Source: OCS116 sp051531935
GTDB taxonomy: Bacteria > Pseudomonadota > Alphaproteobacteria > Rhizobiales > OSC116
Assembly: GCA_051531935.1 (NCBI GenBank)
Contig: JAOPTR010000012.1
Span: 10,757-74,756 of the forward strand
Reading direction: 5' to 3'
DNA length: 64,000 nt
The position numbers and the translations under genes are program-made. The first letter of the stretch is position 1; each line of letters starts with the position of its first letter. Shown here in pieces: positions 24,955-33,858 of the stretch. The notes under the pieces are model-generated. The model had not been told where the DNA came from and made no database searches. It was given only the letters and a program-made list of their open reading frames with translations.

Positions 24955-26565
24955 ATGTCTATCCTCGAAAGAAATAATCACGACTATACGGAAGTTAGTT
25001 CTGGGTTTGATACACTCAACAATCTAAACATTAACAACTCCGCAGCCGAATTATTCCAATTCTCCATTGGTCGTGGCGAAGGTAGCATTGCCAAAGGCGG
25101 TGCCTTGGTTGTGCAAACTGGCAAACATACAGGCCGTAGCGCATCCGATAAATTCATCGTGCGCGATGCAGTTACCGAAGACACAGTCTGGTGGGATGCT
25201 AACAAGTCGATGACACCCGATCAATTCGACACGCTTTATCAAGATTTCCTCATTCACGCCACGTCTAACGACAAAAACGGTCGTACTTTATTTGTGCAAG
25301 ATTTATTCGGTGGTGCCGATAAAGAAAACACACTTGCCACGCGCATTTATACCGAGTTTGCATGGCATGCATTATTCATCAAACATCTTCTACGTGAAGG
25401 TTCAGATGAGCAAATGCAAAATTTCGCTGCCGAAATGACTATTATTAATCTGCCAAGTTTCAGAGCCAATCCAAAACGTCATGGCTGCGAAACCAAAACA
25501 GTAATCGCCTGTGATTTCACGCGTAAAATCGTGCTTATTGGTGGCACAAGCTATGCAGGAGAAACCAAAAAAAGCGTCTTCTCTATGCTTAACTTCCTAT
25601 TGCCCGCCAAAGGCATTATGCCTATGCACTGTAGCGCTAATATTGGCGATGAAGGCAGTGCCATATTCTTTGGTCTATCAGGCACAGGTAAAACTACATT
25701 AAGCGCAAATCCCGATAGAATTTTAGTTGGTGATGATGAGCATGGCTGGTCAGAAAACGGCATATTTAATTTCGAAGGCGGTTGCTACGCAAAGGTTATC
25801 CGCTTGTCGCAAGAAGCCGAGCCAGAAATTTTTGCCACAACACAACAATTCGGCACAGTGCTTGAAAATGTAGCCATGGACCCAATTACCCGTGAGCTAG
25901 ATTTGGATGACGGTTCGTTGACCGAAAATACTCGTTCAGCTTATCCGCTAAGTGCAATTCCAAATGCCAATGAAAGCGGCACAGCGGGCATGCCTAAAAA
26001 CATCATCATGCTAACGGCCGATGCCTTCGGCGTATTGCCTCCGCTTTCCAAGCTAACGCCTGAGCAAGCAATGTATCATTTCTTGTCTGGCTACACAGCT
26101 AAAGTGGCCGGCACAGAAAAAGGCGTCACCGAGCCACAAGCCACTTTCTCAGCATGTTTCGGTGCGCCTTTCATGTCACGCCATCCTGCCGAATATGGCG
26201 ATCTACTACAAAAGCTCATCAAGCAACATGACGTAAAATGTTGGTTGGTCAACACAGGTTGGACAGGCGGCGCTTATGGCACAGGCAATCGCATGCCTAT
26301 CAAAGCCACTCGCGCGTTATTAGATGCTGCCCTCAGTGGCGAGCTAGATGATTCCGATATGCGTATTGATGAAAACTTCGGCCTACAAGTGCCGTTCGAA
26401 GTCGATAATGTCGAAAAACAATTGCTCACACCGCGTGATACATGGGCCGATAAAAAAGCCTATGACAAGCAAGCCAAAGCCTTGGCTAAAATGTTCCGCG
26501 ATAATTTCAATAAATATCAAGATCGCGTGAGTGAAGCGGTATTGGCTTCTGCCCCTCAAGGCTAA
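24955..26565 (+). CDS. pckA: Phosphoenolpyruvate carboxykinase (ATP)
   Basis: Converts oxaloacetate plus ATP to PEP, the entry step of gluconeogenesis. The 536 residues show the kinase-1a P-loop FFGLSGTGKTTLS (about residue 240), the preceding IGGTSYAGETKKSVF, the metal site DDEHGWSENGIFNFEGGCYAK (key residues D-D-E-H-G-W) and the substrate arginine regions near the N terminus. It is divergent from chvI; in rhizobia pckA responds to ChvG/ChvI and to carbon source. The palindrome at 24681 suggests control by a LacI regulator as well. A clear terminator follows. Confidence 0.97.
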   Translation: MSILERNNHDYTEVSSGFDTLNNLNINNSAAELFQFSIGRGEGSIAKGGALVVQTGKHTGRSASDKFIVRDAVTEDTVWWDANKSMTPDQFDTLYQDFLIHATSNDKNGRTLFVQDLFGGADKENTLATRIYTEFAWHALFIKHLLREGSDEQMQNFAAEMTIINLPSFRANPKRHGCETKTVIACDFTRKIVLIGGTSYAGETKKSVFSMLNFLLPAKGIMPMHCSANIGDEGSAIFFGLSGTGKTTLSANPDRILVGDDEHGWSENGIFNFEGGCYAKVIRLSQEAEPEIFATTQQFGTVLENVAMDPITRELDLDDGSLTENTRSAYPLSAIPNANESGTAGMPKNIIMLTADAFGVLPPLSKLTPEQAMYHFLSGYTAKVAGTEKGVTEPQATFSACFGAPFMSRHPAEYGDLLQKLIKQHDVKCWLVNTGWTGGAYGTGNRMPIKATRALLDAALSGELDDSDMRIDENFGLQVPFEVDNVEKQLLTPRDTWADKKAYDKQAKALAKMFRDNFNKYQDRVSEAVLASAPQG

Positions 26566-26598
26566 TGTAGACCAATAAACCAATTCATAAAACGATCG

Positions 26599-26632
26599 AA
26601 AAGCCCCAGTCTCCTCCTGATTGGGGCTTTTC
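26599..26632 (+). terminator. Intrinsic terminator of pckA
   Basis: AAAAGCCCCAGTC (26599-26611) pairs with GATTGGGGCTTTT (26619-26631) with one G-T pair, followed by TCTTTT. It lies 33 bases after the stop. Confidence 0.9.
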
Positions 26633-26734
26633 TTTTGCCTCACCCACTCCTCACAGACTTGTTATCACATGTGAGTTGCTTAAAAAGTCACCACCCCATA
26701 ATGTATGTTTAAGCAATTTTAAAAGGATGACATC

Positions 26735-27232
26735 ATGAACAGACGTAAATTTATCCAAAGCACAATATTAACAGGCGCTGCCCTCGCTGCCGTTCCTTAT
26801 TTTTCGTTCGCAAACGCTGCCAATAGTGGCCTTGCAGATTTCGACAAATGGCAACTCAGCAAAAAACAATGGCGTGAGATTTTAAACAGTAGCCAATATA
26901 ATGTAATGCGTAATGAAGATACCGAACGTCCTTATTCCAACGCGATGGAAAAAAACAAAACCGAAGGTACATATCATTGTGCAGGGTGCGATCTTGCGGC
27001 CTATAGCTCAGCTCATAAATTCGAAAGCGGCACAGGTTGGCCGAGTTTTTACCAACCCATCAAGCTCGATTTTGTAGAAACCAAAACAGATTTCAAACTG
27101 GTTTGGCCCCGTACCGAGGTGCATTGTGCACGCTGTGGCGGTCATCAAGGTCATGTGTTTAAAGATGGCCCCGCTCCAACGGGTCTGCGCTATTGCCTTA
27201 ATTCAGCCTCTCTCATTTTTAAAGCTGCTTAA
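26735..27232 (+). CDS. msrB: Exported peptide-methionine (R)-S-oxide reductase
   Basis: Reduces methionine-R-sulfoxide in proteins. The N terminus MNRRKFIQST followed by a hydrophobic stretch and FANA-AN looks like a Tat-type signal peptide (twin Arg at 3-4), so the enzyme probably acts in the periplasm. The MsrB domain shows zinc cysteines CAGC and CARC, the GTGWPSF block and the catalytic Cys in GLRYCLNSASL. The 165 residues fit a secreted single-domain MsrB. The Shine-Dalgarno AAAAGGATG precedes the ATG. It is followed 44 bases later by msrA, also with a signal peptide, so the two form an export-targeted repair pair. Confidence 0.93.
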   Translation: MNRRKFIQSTILTGAALAAVPYFSFANAANSGLADFDKWQLSKKQWREILNSSQYNVMRNEDTERPYSNAMEKNKTEGTYHCAGCDLAAYSSAHKFESGTGWPSFYQPIKLDFVETKTDFKLVWPRTEVHCARCGGHQGHVFKDGPAPTGLRYCLNSASLIFKAA

Positions 27233-27276
27233 GCCCAAATGCTCAATAAGCCCCAAAAGTGCTCAAAGGAAATAAC

Positions 27277-27882
27277 ATGAAAAAACTCATTCCCTCGTTA
27301 ATCATTAGTCTGTTTATCAGCGCAATGGCTATCTCAGCTCCACAAGCTGCCACCCAAAATGCAGTATTTGCAGGTGGTTGTTTCTGGTGTATGGAAGGGC
27401 CGTTCGATGCGCTAGATGGCGTTACAGAAACCACATCTGGCTATGCTGCAGGTACCGAAGCTACTGCCAATTATAGCCAAGTTTCATCTGGCCGCACAAA
27501 TCACATCGAAGCCATTCAAGTCACTTACGACCCCGCCATTATTAGCTATGCAACTTTGCTAAAAACCTTTTGGGTTAACGTCGATCCGTTCGATGCAAAA
27601 GGCCAATTTTGTGACAAAGGACACCAATATACCACCGCCATCTGGACAAAAAATGCAGCTGAGCGCCAAGCCGCAATAGACAGCCAAGCCGCGTTCGAGC
27701 CACTGGCCAACGGCAGTGGCAGCTTCCAAACCGATATTACCGATTATGTATCGTTCTATGCTGCCGAAGAATATCACCAGAATTATTATCTCAAAAACCC
27801 AATTCGCTATAAATATTATAGAGGTGGTTGCCGCCGAGATCGTCGCCTACAGGCTGTATGGGGTGACCTAGCACATCATTAA
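27277..27882 (+). CDS. msrA: Exported peptide-methionine (S)-S-oxide reductase
   Basis: Reduces methionine-S-sulfoxide. A Sec-type signal peptide covers about the first 24 residues (MKKLIPSLIISLF..., ending APQAA). The catalytic GCFWCMEGPFD follows at about residue 31, then the TTSGYAAG stretch, the HxEA motif in NHIEAIQV, and a C-terminal YYRGGCRRDRRL that carries the likely resolving Cys. ATG 27277 has AAAGGAAA upstream; the frame begins 18 bases earlier at another ATG with no such signal. Four terminal residues are LAHH. Confidence 0.93.
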   Translation: MKKLIPSLIISLFISAMAISAPQAATQNAVFAGGCFWCMEGPFDALDGVTETTSGYAAGTEATANYSQVSSGRTNHIEAIQVTYDPAIISYATLLKTFWVNVDPFDAKGQFCDKGHQYTTAIWTKNAAERQAAIDSQAAFEPLANGSGSFQTDITDYVSFYAAEEYHQNYYLKNPIRYKYYRGGCRRDRRLQAVWGDLAHH

Positions 27883-27904
27883 AAATGAAATATAAAATAA
27901 ATCA

Positions 27905-27927
27905 GGCTCCTCATCGGAGCCTTTTTT
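27905..27927 (+). terminator. Intrinsic terminator of msrBA
   Basis: GGCTCC (27905-27910) pairs with GGAGCC (27916-27921) around TCATC, followed by T6. It lies 22 bases after the msrA stop and also separates it from the convergent tetR. Confidence 0.9.
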
Positions 27928-27936
27928 ACGTTTGGC

Positions 27937-28518
27937 CTAAGATTTCAAACTACTCAATAACAGGTTCACAATAAATTCAGCATCATCCCGCGCACCACTA
28001 CGTAGGGTTAATTCTACATATCCATGCAATGTAGACCATAATGCAAATGCCAGTTTCTCAGCTTCATCGGCTACAAATACGCCCTCAGCTTGGCCTTTTA
28101 AAACCAAAAGCTTCAAAATCTCAAACATCTTAGTGGCCAAGGCCGCAATTTCTTTATTGGCACTTTGCATTTGCGCAAAGTCACCATTCATCAGACCATA
28201 AATTTCGGCATGTTCCACCGCAAAATCAATATAAGCCATCGCCGTATCACTCAATTGCTCAATGCTGTTTTTGTCTTGCGCTTTTAGGCTTTGCGCCATT
28301 TGCAACATAAGCTGCCGATAACCTTTACGCGCCACCTCTAGCAATACCGCATCTTTATTTTTATAATGTCGGTAAAGTGCCGTGTGGCTTATGCCTATCT
28401 CGTCGGCCAAATGCCGCATGGTCAATTTTTTACCACCTTCAGCTTGTACAATGGCAAATGCGATATTTATCGCTTCTTGCTTCACATCGCCTTTATGATA
28501 TTTTGGCTTTTCGCTCAT
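27937..28518 (-). CDS. TetR/AcrR family regulator next to a nitroreductase
   Basis: A 193-residue regulator. The DNA-binding domain is at about residues 8-58 (INIAFAIVQAEGGKKLTMRHLADEIGISHTALYRHYKNK by key residues), followed by a WHG-type C-terminal domain with the characteristic ALWSTLHGYVEL. ATG 28518 follows AAAGG at suitable spacing; the frame could start upstream at 28569 but has no signal there. It is divergent from the nitroreductase gene with a 111-bp shared promoter region, so it probably represses that gene and itself. I could not find a convincing palindrome there. Confidence 0.88.
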   Translation of the reverse strand: MSEKPKYHKGDVKQEAINIAFAIVQAEGGKKLTMRHLADEIGISHTALYRHYKNKDAVLLEVARKGYRQLMLQMAQSLKAQDKNSIEQLSDTAMAYIDFAVEHAEIYGLMNGDFAQMQSANKEIAALATKMFEILKLLVLKGQAEGVFVADEAEKLAFALWSTLHGYVELTLRSGARDDAEFIVNLLLSSLKS

Positions 28519-28629
28519 AAATTCGCCTTTGAGTTTATTGACACAGTTTCCCATTGTAAGTAGCATCATTTCAAATTACCAATAAAACTCAGTTAACAAA
28601 TTAAATTTACCAACCAATACAGAACAATA

Positions 28630-29307
28630 ATGACAAATAACCAACACCCATTCGTAAAATATAACCGCTACCACCCCAATATGCCCCACGGCGCCGAGGC
28701 CACCGCAAAAGATTTCTATGAGCATATGAACCATAGGCGCACAGTGCGGCACTATTCTCCCGAGCCCGTTTCACGTAGCATCATCGAGAACTGCATAAAA
28801 ACAGCGGGCACAGCACCTTCGGGCGCACACCAACAACCTTGGCATTTCTGCGCCATTTCAAGCCCACAAGCCAAACAAACCATTCGCCAAGCGGCCGAAA
28901 AAGAAGAGCAAGAATTTTATGCTGGCAAAGCCTCACCCGAGTGGCTAAAAGCACTAGAACCATTAGGCACTGATACCAATAAACAATTCATCGAAACCGC
29001 CCCTTGGGTCATTGCAATATTTGCCAAAAAATACGGGGTCGATGAAAATGGCAACCGCGTCAAACACTATTATTTCAACGAATCTGTTGGTTTAGCCACG
29101 GGCATGCTCATCACAGCTCTGCACAATGTCGGCCTCTCCACATTAACTCACACGCCAAGCCCTATGGGTTTTCTTAACGAGCTGTGCAGCCGCCCCAAAA
29201 ACGAAAAACCCTATATGTTGCTCATCGTCGGCTACCCCGAAGATGAGTGCCAGGTGCCAGATATAGAACGGTTGCCATTGGATAAAATCAGCAACTTCAT
29301 CGAATAA
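28630..29307 (+). CDS. Nitroreductase family FMN oxidoreductase
   Basis: A 225-residue cytoplasmic flavoprotein. The FMN-binding start HRRTVRHYSPEPVSR, the ACTAPSG-equivalent TAGTAPSGAHQQPWHF (Arg, Ser and Pro contact FMN in the family) and the LGLSTL-like VGLSTLTHTPSPMG segment are present. The sequence resembles the BluB/iodotyrosine dehalogenase-like branch rather than NfsA/NfsB, but I cannot fix the substrate. The ATG lacks an obvious Shine-Dalgarno. It is divergent from a TetR gene. Confidence 0.85.
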   Translation: MTNNQHPFVKYNRYHPNMPHGAEATAKDFYEHMNHRRTVRHYSPEPVSRSIIENCIKTAGTAPSGAHQQPWHFCAISSPQAKQTIRQAAEKEEQEFYAGKASPEWLKALEPLGTDTNKQFIETAPWVIAIFAKKYGVDENGNRVKHYYFNESVGLATGMLITALHNVGLSTLTHTPSPMGFLNELCSRPKNEKPYMLLIVGYPEDECQVPDIERLPLDKISNFIE

Positions 29308-29355
29308 TTTATAAATAAAAAAACCAATCCAACAAGTTTATTCACTGCCGCCAGA

Positions 29356-29865
29356 ATGTTCAAAATTATGACTTCACCTTCACCAACTCTATATTTTATT
29401 TGCGGTAAAATTGCTGCGGGCAAAACCACACTTTCGAATAAACTTAAAAACCAACCAAATACCATTGTCATAAGTGAAGATGAGTGGCTGTCTGCCCTGT
29501 TTTCAGATGAAATGAAAACAGTCTCCGATTATGTTCGCCATTCCAAGAAGCTCAAAAGCGTGATGAAGCCGCACATCGTTAATCTGCTCAAGGCAGGAAC
29601 ATCCGTTATTCTAGATTTCCCTGCCAATAGAATCGTCGACCGAGCTTGGATGAGACAGATTTTTGAAGAGGCAGAAGTTCTTCATGAGTTGCATTATCTG
29701 GATGTCCCTGATGATATTTGCAAACAAAGATTGTTGAAAAGAAATGAACAAGGGCAACACGCGTTTGAAGCCACAGAAGCACAGTTTGAGTTAATAACAA
29801 AGCATTTCGAACCGCCAACACAAGATGAAGATTTTAACATTATTCTTTTAAATATTATTGAATAA
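29356..29865 (+). CDS. P-loop kinase-like protein upstream of polA
   Basis: A 169-residue protein of the AAA_33 / zeta-toxin-like small-molecule kinase type. The Walker A is CGKIAAGKTTLS (about residues 16-27), followed by the SEDEW stretch with the likely catalytic Asp, a VILDFPAN strand and the lid region CKQRLLKRN with paired arginines. The substrate is unknown. A second copy of the same family lies directly after polA (32789-33277); both end in a FExxxAxFE..-type helix and acidic tail. No antitoxin gene is adjacent. The start could also be ATG 29368. Its stop TAA abuts the start of the longer polA frame. Confidence 0.75.
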   Translation: MFKIMTSPSPTLYFICGKIAAGKTTLSNKLKNQPNTIVISEDEWLSALFSDEMKTVSDYVRHSKKLKSVMKPHIVNLLKAGTSVILDFPANRIVDRAWMRQIFEEAEVLHELHYLDVPDDICKQRLLKRNEQGQHAFEATEAQFELITKHFEPPTQDEDFNIILLNIIE

Positions 29866-29912
29866 TGAGCCAAATCGCATATGATGAATCCACACAATAT
29901 GCGGAGCAAAAC

Positions 29913-32774
29913 ATGGCAGACAAACCTCACCTGTATTTAATAGACGGTTCATCATTTATATTCAGAGCCTATCATGCTCTCCCGCCCCTCACCCGTAAAT
30001 CCGACGGCACGCCCATTGGCGCAGTTTCTGGCTTTTGTAATATGCTGTGGAAGCTCATCCAAGAAGCCCGCACACCCGAAGGCCCAAGCCATCTTGCGGT
30101 TATATTCGATGCCAAAGGCAAAACCTTCCGTAATGATATTTATCAGGAATATAAAGCGCATCGTCCCCCCGCACCCGAAGATCTAGTGCCACAATTCCCA
30201 CTCATCAAAGAATTGGTTAAGGCCTTTCACGTCCCTTCAATTGAAAAAATCGGTTTCGAAGCCGATGACATTATGGCAACCTATGCCAAGCAAGCTGTCG
30301 AAGTCGGTATGAAAGTCACTTTGGTCACATCCGATAAAGATATGATGCAGCTAATTAATGACGATGTCGATATGCTAGACACCATGAAGAACCGCCTCAT
30401 TTCATATGATGGTGTGATGGAAAAATTCGGCGTTGCCCCCAATAAAGTAATCGACATTCAAGCCCTAGCTGGCGATAGCGCCGATAATGTGCCAGGTGTA
30501 CCAGGCATTGGCGTTAAAACCGCAGCATTGCTCATCAATGAATATGGCGATCTAGACACGCTGTTAGAACACGCAGGTGAAATTAAACAGAAAAAACGCC
30601 GTGAAAACCTCATCGAATTTGCCGACCTAGCCCGCGTCAGCCGCACATTGGTCACCCTAAAAGATGATGTCGAGATGGAAGAAAAAGTTCAAGATTTTAA
30701 ATTGGCATTCCCAATCCTCGATGATTTGCTAGAACATTTACAAGATTTAGGTCTCAGCAGCGCGGTTAAACGCATTGCCAACGCGCATGATGCTGACATC
30801 CCGCAAAAAGCCGCACCAGATGAAACCGATGCAGCCGTTCCTGTTGCAACTGATGGCTTCAGCCCAACAAACCTTGCCCAAAAACGCCAACAAAAATTGG
30901 CCTCATTACCCGTAAAACCCGAAGATTATCAATGTATCACCACTTTAGATGCACTCAATGATTATATCGCCAAGGTCTATAAAGTCGGGCAAGTGAGCTT
31001 CGATTTAGAAACTGATAGCCTCAACCCAATGGTCGCCAATATAGCGGGCATTTGCCTCTCGACCGAAGCGGGCGAAGGCGTTTACATTCCTGTTGCCCAT
31101 AAAATTAAAACCGAAAAATTAGATCTTTTCGCCGCCGAAACGAGCGAAGAATCAGTCGATCAAATTGATTTTAAAACCGCACTGGGTATCATTGGTAAAA
31201 TGCTCGAAGATAAGTCAATTCTTAAAATCGGCCAAAACCTTAAATATGACATCAGTGTGCTTAAAAAATACAAAATCAACTTCAAAAGCTTCCATGACAC
31301 TATGCTCATTTCGGCCAGTTTAGATACCGGTCGCACCAATCATGGTATGGATGCCTTGGCCGAATATCATTTTGACCATAAGCCAATCGCGTTTAAAGAT
31401 GTTTGCGGCAGTGGCAAATCACAAATCACATTTGATTATGTGCCACTGGCAGAAGCCACAAAATATGGTGCCGAAGATGCCGATGTGACACTGCGCCTTT
31501 TCCAAACTCTATACCCGCGCCTCGCTGCCGAAAAAGTCACCCAAGTTTATCAAACTATGGAACGCCCATTGGTCGATATTCTTGTCGATATGGAACAAAA
31601 TGGCATAAAGGTCGATCGCGATCGTTTGTTAGAATTGTCTAACAGTTTCGCTGCTAAACTCGAAATTCTCACCACAGAAATCTACCTACTTGCAGGTCAA
31701 GAATTCAACATTGCTAGCCCCAAACAATTGGGCGAAATCTTATTCGAAAAGCTCGATCTTCCGGGTGGTAAAAAAACCAAAACAGGCGCATGGCAAACAG
31801 GTGCAAAAGTTTTAGATGATCTAGCAGCCGATGGACATGAATTACCCGTAAAAATGCTAGAATGGCGCGGGCTTTCCAAGCTTAAATCAACCTATACCGA
31901 CAGCCTACCGAACCACATTAACGCCACAACAGGGCGCATTCATACCAGTTATGCCATGGCACATACCACCACAGGCCGCCTCGCTTCAACCGATCCAAAT
32001 CTGCAAAATATCCCCGTGCGAACCGAAGAAGGCCGCATGATCAGAACTGCATTTATTTCCGATGTCGGCCATCAGCTCATCTCGGCCGATTATAGCCAAA
32101 TTGAACTGCGCCTGTTGGCTCATATTGCCGATCTAAAAACCATGAAACAAGCCTTTGCTGATGGCGTCGACATTCACGCCATGACAGCATCCGAAATGTT
32201 TGGCGTGCCAATAGAGGGCATGGATAGTTCCATCCGCCGCCAAGCCAAAGCCATTAATTTTGGTATTATCTATGGCATTTCAGCCTTTGGTCTAGCCGCA
32301 CAATTGGGCATAGGTCGTGCTGAAGCCAAGGACTATATAGGCAAATATTTCGAGCGTTTCCCAGGCATTCGCGATTATATGGAAGATACAAAACAATATG
32401 CGCGCGATCACGAATATGTAAAAACCATCTTCGGCCGCATTTGCCACACCCCACATATTAACGACAAAAACGGCATGCAACGCGCATTCACCGAACGTGC
32501 CGCCATTAACATGCCCATCCAAGGCGCCGCTGCAGATATCATCAAACGCGCGATGATTCAAATGCCCGATGCCCTCACAAATGCCGGTCTAAAAGCAAAA
32601 ATGCTATTACAAGTGCATGATGAACTCATCTTCGAAGCTCCTGATGACGAAGTCGAAGCCACTATTAAAGTGGCACGTAACATTATGGAAAATGCCCACA
32701 ACCCAGTGGTCAACATCACCGTCCCACTTAGAGTAGATGCCCAAGCCGCTTTAAATTGGAATGACGCACATTAG
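29913..32774 (+). CDS. polA: DNA polymerase I
   Basis: A 953-residue three-domain enzyme for repair and Okazaki-fragment processing. Residues 1-300 are the 5' nuclease (FEADDIMATYA, DVDMLDT, AGDSADNVPGVPGIG). The 3'-5' exonuclease is complete, with the DxE motif in SFDLETDSLN, KYDISVL and the YGAEDADVT carboxylate. The polymerase has SADYSQIELRLLAH (motif A), RRQAKAINFGIIYG (motif B) and LLQVHDELIFE (motif C). ATG 29913 follows GGAG by six bases; the frame extends 48 bases upstream without support. It is flanked on both sides by related P-loop kinases. Confidence 0.96.
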   Translation: MADKPHLYLIDGSSFIFRAYHALPPLTRKSDGTPIGAVSGFCNMLWKLIQEARTPEGPSHLAVIFDAKGKTFRNDIYQEYKAHRPPAPEDLVPQFPLIKELVKAFHVPSIEKIGFEADDIMATYAKQAVEVGMKVTLVTSDKDMMQLINDDVDMLDTMKNRLISYDGVMEKFGVAPNKVIDIQALAGDSADNVPGVPGIGVKTAALLINEYGDLDTLLEHAGEIKQKKRRENLIEFADLARVSRTLVTLKDDVEMEEKVQDFKLAFPILDDLLEHLQDLGLSSAVKRIANAHDADIPQKAAPDETDAAVPVATDGFSPTNLAQKRQQKLASLPVKPEDYQCITTLDALNDYIAKVYKVGQVSFDLETDSLNPMVANIAGICLSTEAGEGVYIPVAHKIKTEKLDLFAAETSEESVDQIDFKTALGIIGKMLEDKSILKIGQNLKYDISVLKKYKINFKSFHDTMLISASLDTGRTNHGMDALAEYHFDHKPIAFKDVCGSGKSQITFDYVPLAEATKYGAEDADVTLRLFQTLYPRLAAEKVTQVYQTMERPLVDILVDMEQNGIKVDRDRLLELSNSFAAKLEILTTEIYLLAGQEFNIASPKQLGEILFEKLDLPGGKKTKTGAWQTGAKVLDDLAADGHELPVKMLEWRGLSKLKSTYTDSLPNHINATTGRIHTSYAMAHTTTGRLASTDPNLQNIPVRTEEGRMIRTAFISDVGHQLISADYSQIELRLLAHIADLKTMKQAFADGVDIHAMTASEMFGVPIEGMDSSIRRQAKAINFGIIYGISAFGLAAQLGIGRAEAKDYIGKYFERFPGIRDYMEDTKQYARDHEYVKTIFGRICHTPHINDKNGMQRAFTERAAINMPIQGAAADIIKRAMIQMPDALTNAGLKAKMLLQVHDELIFEAPDDEVEATIKVARNIMENAHNPVVNITVPLRVDAQAALNWNDAH

Positions 32775-32788
32775 CCAAGGAGTTAACC

Positions 32789-33277
32789 TTGTTACATATT
32801 ATCGTCGGCAATACAGGCGCAGGCAAAACCACCTACGCCCAAAATCTTAAACAGGCTTCCAACGCTGTGCTGTTCTCAATTAATGAATGGAACAACACCC
32901 TATTTATGGCCGACAAAACACCTAATGATGGTCTAGATTGGTTTCTCGAACGTATTGAGCGCAACGAAAATATGATTATGGCGCTCATCAAGCAATTAGA
33001 ACAAGCCAATATAGACAGCTTATTGGATCTTGGATTTTCAAAATTTGAACATCGTGAAAAGTTCAAAAAATTCGCCTCCCATAATAGTTTTGAATCTAAA
33101 ATCCACTTTTTAGACCTCGATAAACAAACCCGCAAAAACCGCATCACCAAACGCAATATTGAGCAAGGTGATAGTTATCAATTTGAAGTGAGCGATGCCG
33201 ATTTCGAATTTATGGAAACATGGTTTGAAGTACCCACTGAATCAGAACTCAAAAATTCAATTATAGTGAATTCATAA
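32789..33277 (+). CDS. P-loop kinase-like protein downstream of polA
   Basis: A 162-residue paralogue of the protein at 29356. The Walker A is VGNTGAGKTTYAQ at the very N terminus, followed by the INEWNN stretch equivalent to SEDEW, LLDLGF, and the lid TRKNRITKRN. The start codon is TTG at 32789: AAGGAG at 32777-32782 has six bases of spacing to it, and the P-loop leaves no room for a later start. It follows polA by 14 bases and is probably in its operon. Function and substrate are unknown; the family includes polynucleotide, nucleoside and antibiotic kinases as well as zeta toxins. Confidence 0.75.
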   Translation: MLHIIVGNTGAGKTTYAQNLKQASNAVLFSINEWNNTLFMADKTPNDGLDWFLERIERNENMIMALIKQLEQANIDSLLDLGFSKFEHREKFKKFASHNSFESKIHFLDLDKQTRKNRITKRNIEQGDSYQFEVSDADFEFMETWFEVPTESELKNSIIVNS

Positions 33278-33282
33278 ATTAA

Positions 33283-33666
33283 ATGCTAAAATCAATCCAC
33301 CATGCAGCCATAATTTGCAGCGATTATGACCGCTCCAAAAATTTCTATGTCAATATTTTGGGCCTAAAAATCATCGCCGAAAATTACCGCACCGCGCGCC
33401 AAAGCTACAAGTTAGATTTAGCACTGCCACAAGGCGGCCAAATCGAACTCTTCTCTTTCCCAAACCCACCAAAGCGACCATCAACGCCCGAGGCCCAAGG
33501 GCTACGGCATTTATGTTTCTCCGTCGACTCTGTAAGCCAAGTTAAATTGGCATTAGAAGCCAAGCAGATCATAGTGGAAGACATTAGAATCGACGAATAT
33601 ACAGGCAAATCATTCACATTTTTTGCCGACCCAGATGGCCTCCCCCTTGAAATTTATCAGTCATAG
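33283..33666 (+). CDS. VOC-family metalloprotein, YaeR type
   Basis: A 127-residue protein that matches my recollection of E. coli YaeR along its whole length: HHAAIICSDYDRSKNFY, IELFSFPNPPKRPSTPEA, GLRHLCFSVD and FTFFADPDGLPLEIY (each cited by key residues). The metal ligands of the VOC fold are His in IHHAA, Glu in IELFSF, His in LRHLCF and Glu in PLEIY. YaeR is glyoxalase-like, but its substrate is not established to my knowledge. It starts 5 bases after the kinase stop with no clear Shine-Dalgarno, so it is probably coupled to that gene. Confidence 0.87.
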   Translation: MLKSIHHAAIICSDYDRSKNFYVNILGLKIIAENYRTARQSYKLDLALPQGGQIELFSFPNPPKRPSTPEAQGLRHLCFSVDSVSQVKLALEAKQIIVEDIRIDEYTGKSFTFFADPDGLPLEIYQS

Positions 33667-33694
33667 ATCTTTACACAAGCTAACCCTCACAAAA

Positions 33695-33712
33695 GGTTAA
33701 TGAAAATTAACC
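33695..33712 (+). terminator. GAAA-loop hairpin after the YaeR-like gene
   Basis: GGTTAAT (33695-33701) pairs with ATTAACC (33706-33712) around a GAAA tetraloop, 28 bases after the stop codon. There is no T-run, so this is a weak or factor-assisted terminator. Confidence 0.5.
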
Positions 33713-33790
33713 ATAATAACATTTCAAGGTAATCATCTTGACTCATAAAGGTAAATCGCTTTCTAATAGTCTCTTCTACTGAAAAATAAA

Positions 33791-33808
33791 CTGTCATAAA
33801 TTTGTTAT
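33791..33808 (+). promoter_or_regulatory. Candidate Pho box upstream of cpdB
   Basis: CTGTCAT (33791-33797), a 4-bp spacer and TTGTTAT (33802-33808) match the two direct 7-bp repeats of a PhoB site, CTGTCAT-N4-CTGTCAY; the first half is perfect and the second has two mismatches. It lies 51-68 bases before the cpdB start. Phosphate control suits a periplasmic nucleotidase. Confidence 0.5.
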
Positions 33809-33858
33809 ACTTATGACCTAATGAACAATAATAATTCAATATTTTTAGGGAGAGAAAA

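Noticed and set aside
29356..29865. Toxin-antitoxin module (zeta toxin) at polA
   Set aside because: The kinase-like proteins lack an adjacent epsilon-type antitoxin, and the family is broad. I keep only the neutral P-loop kinase call.
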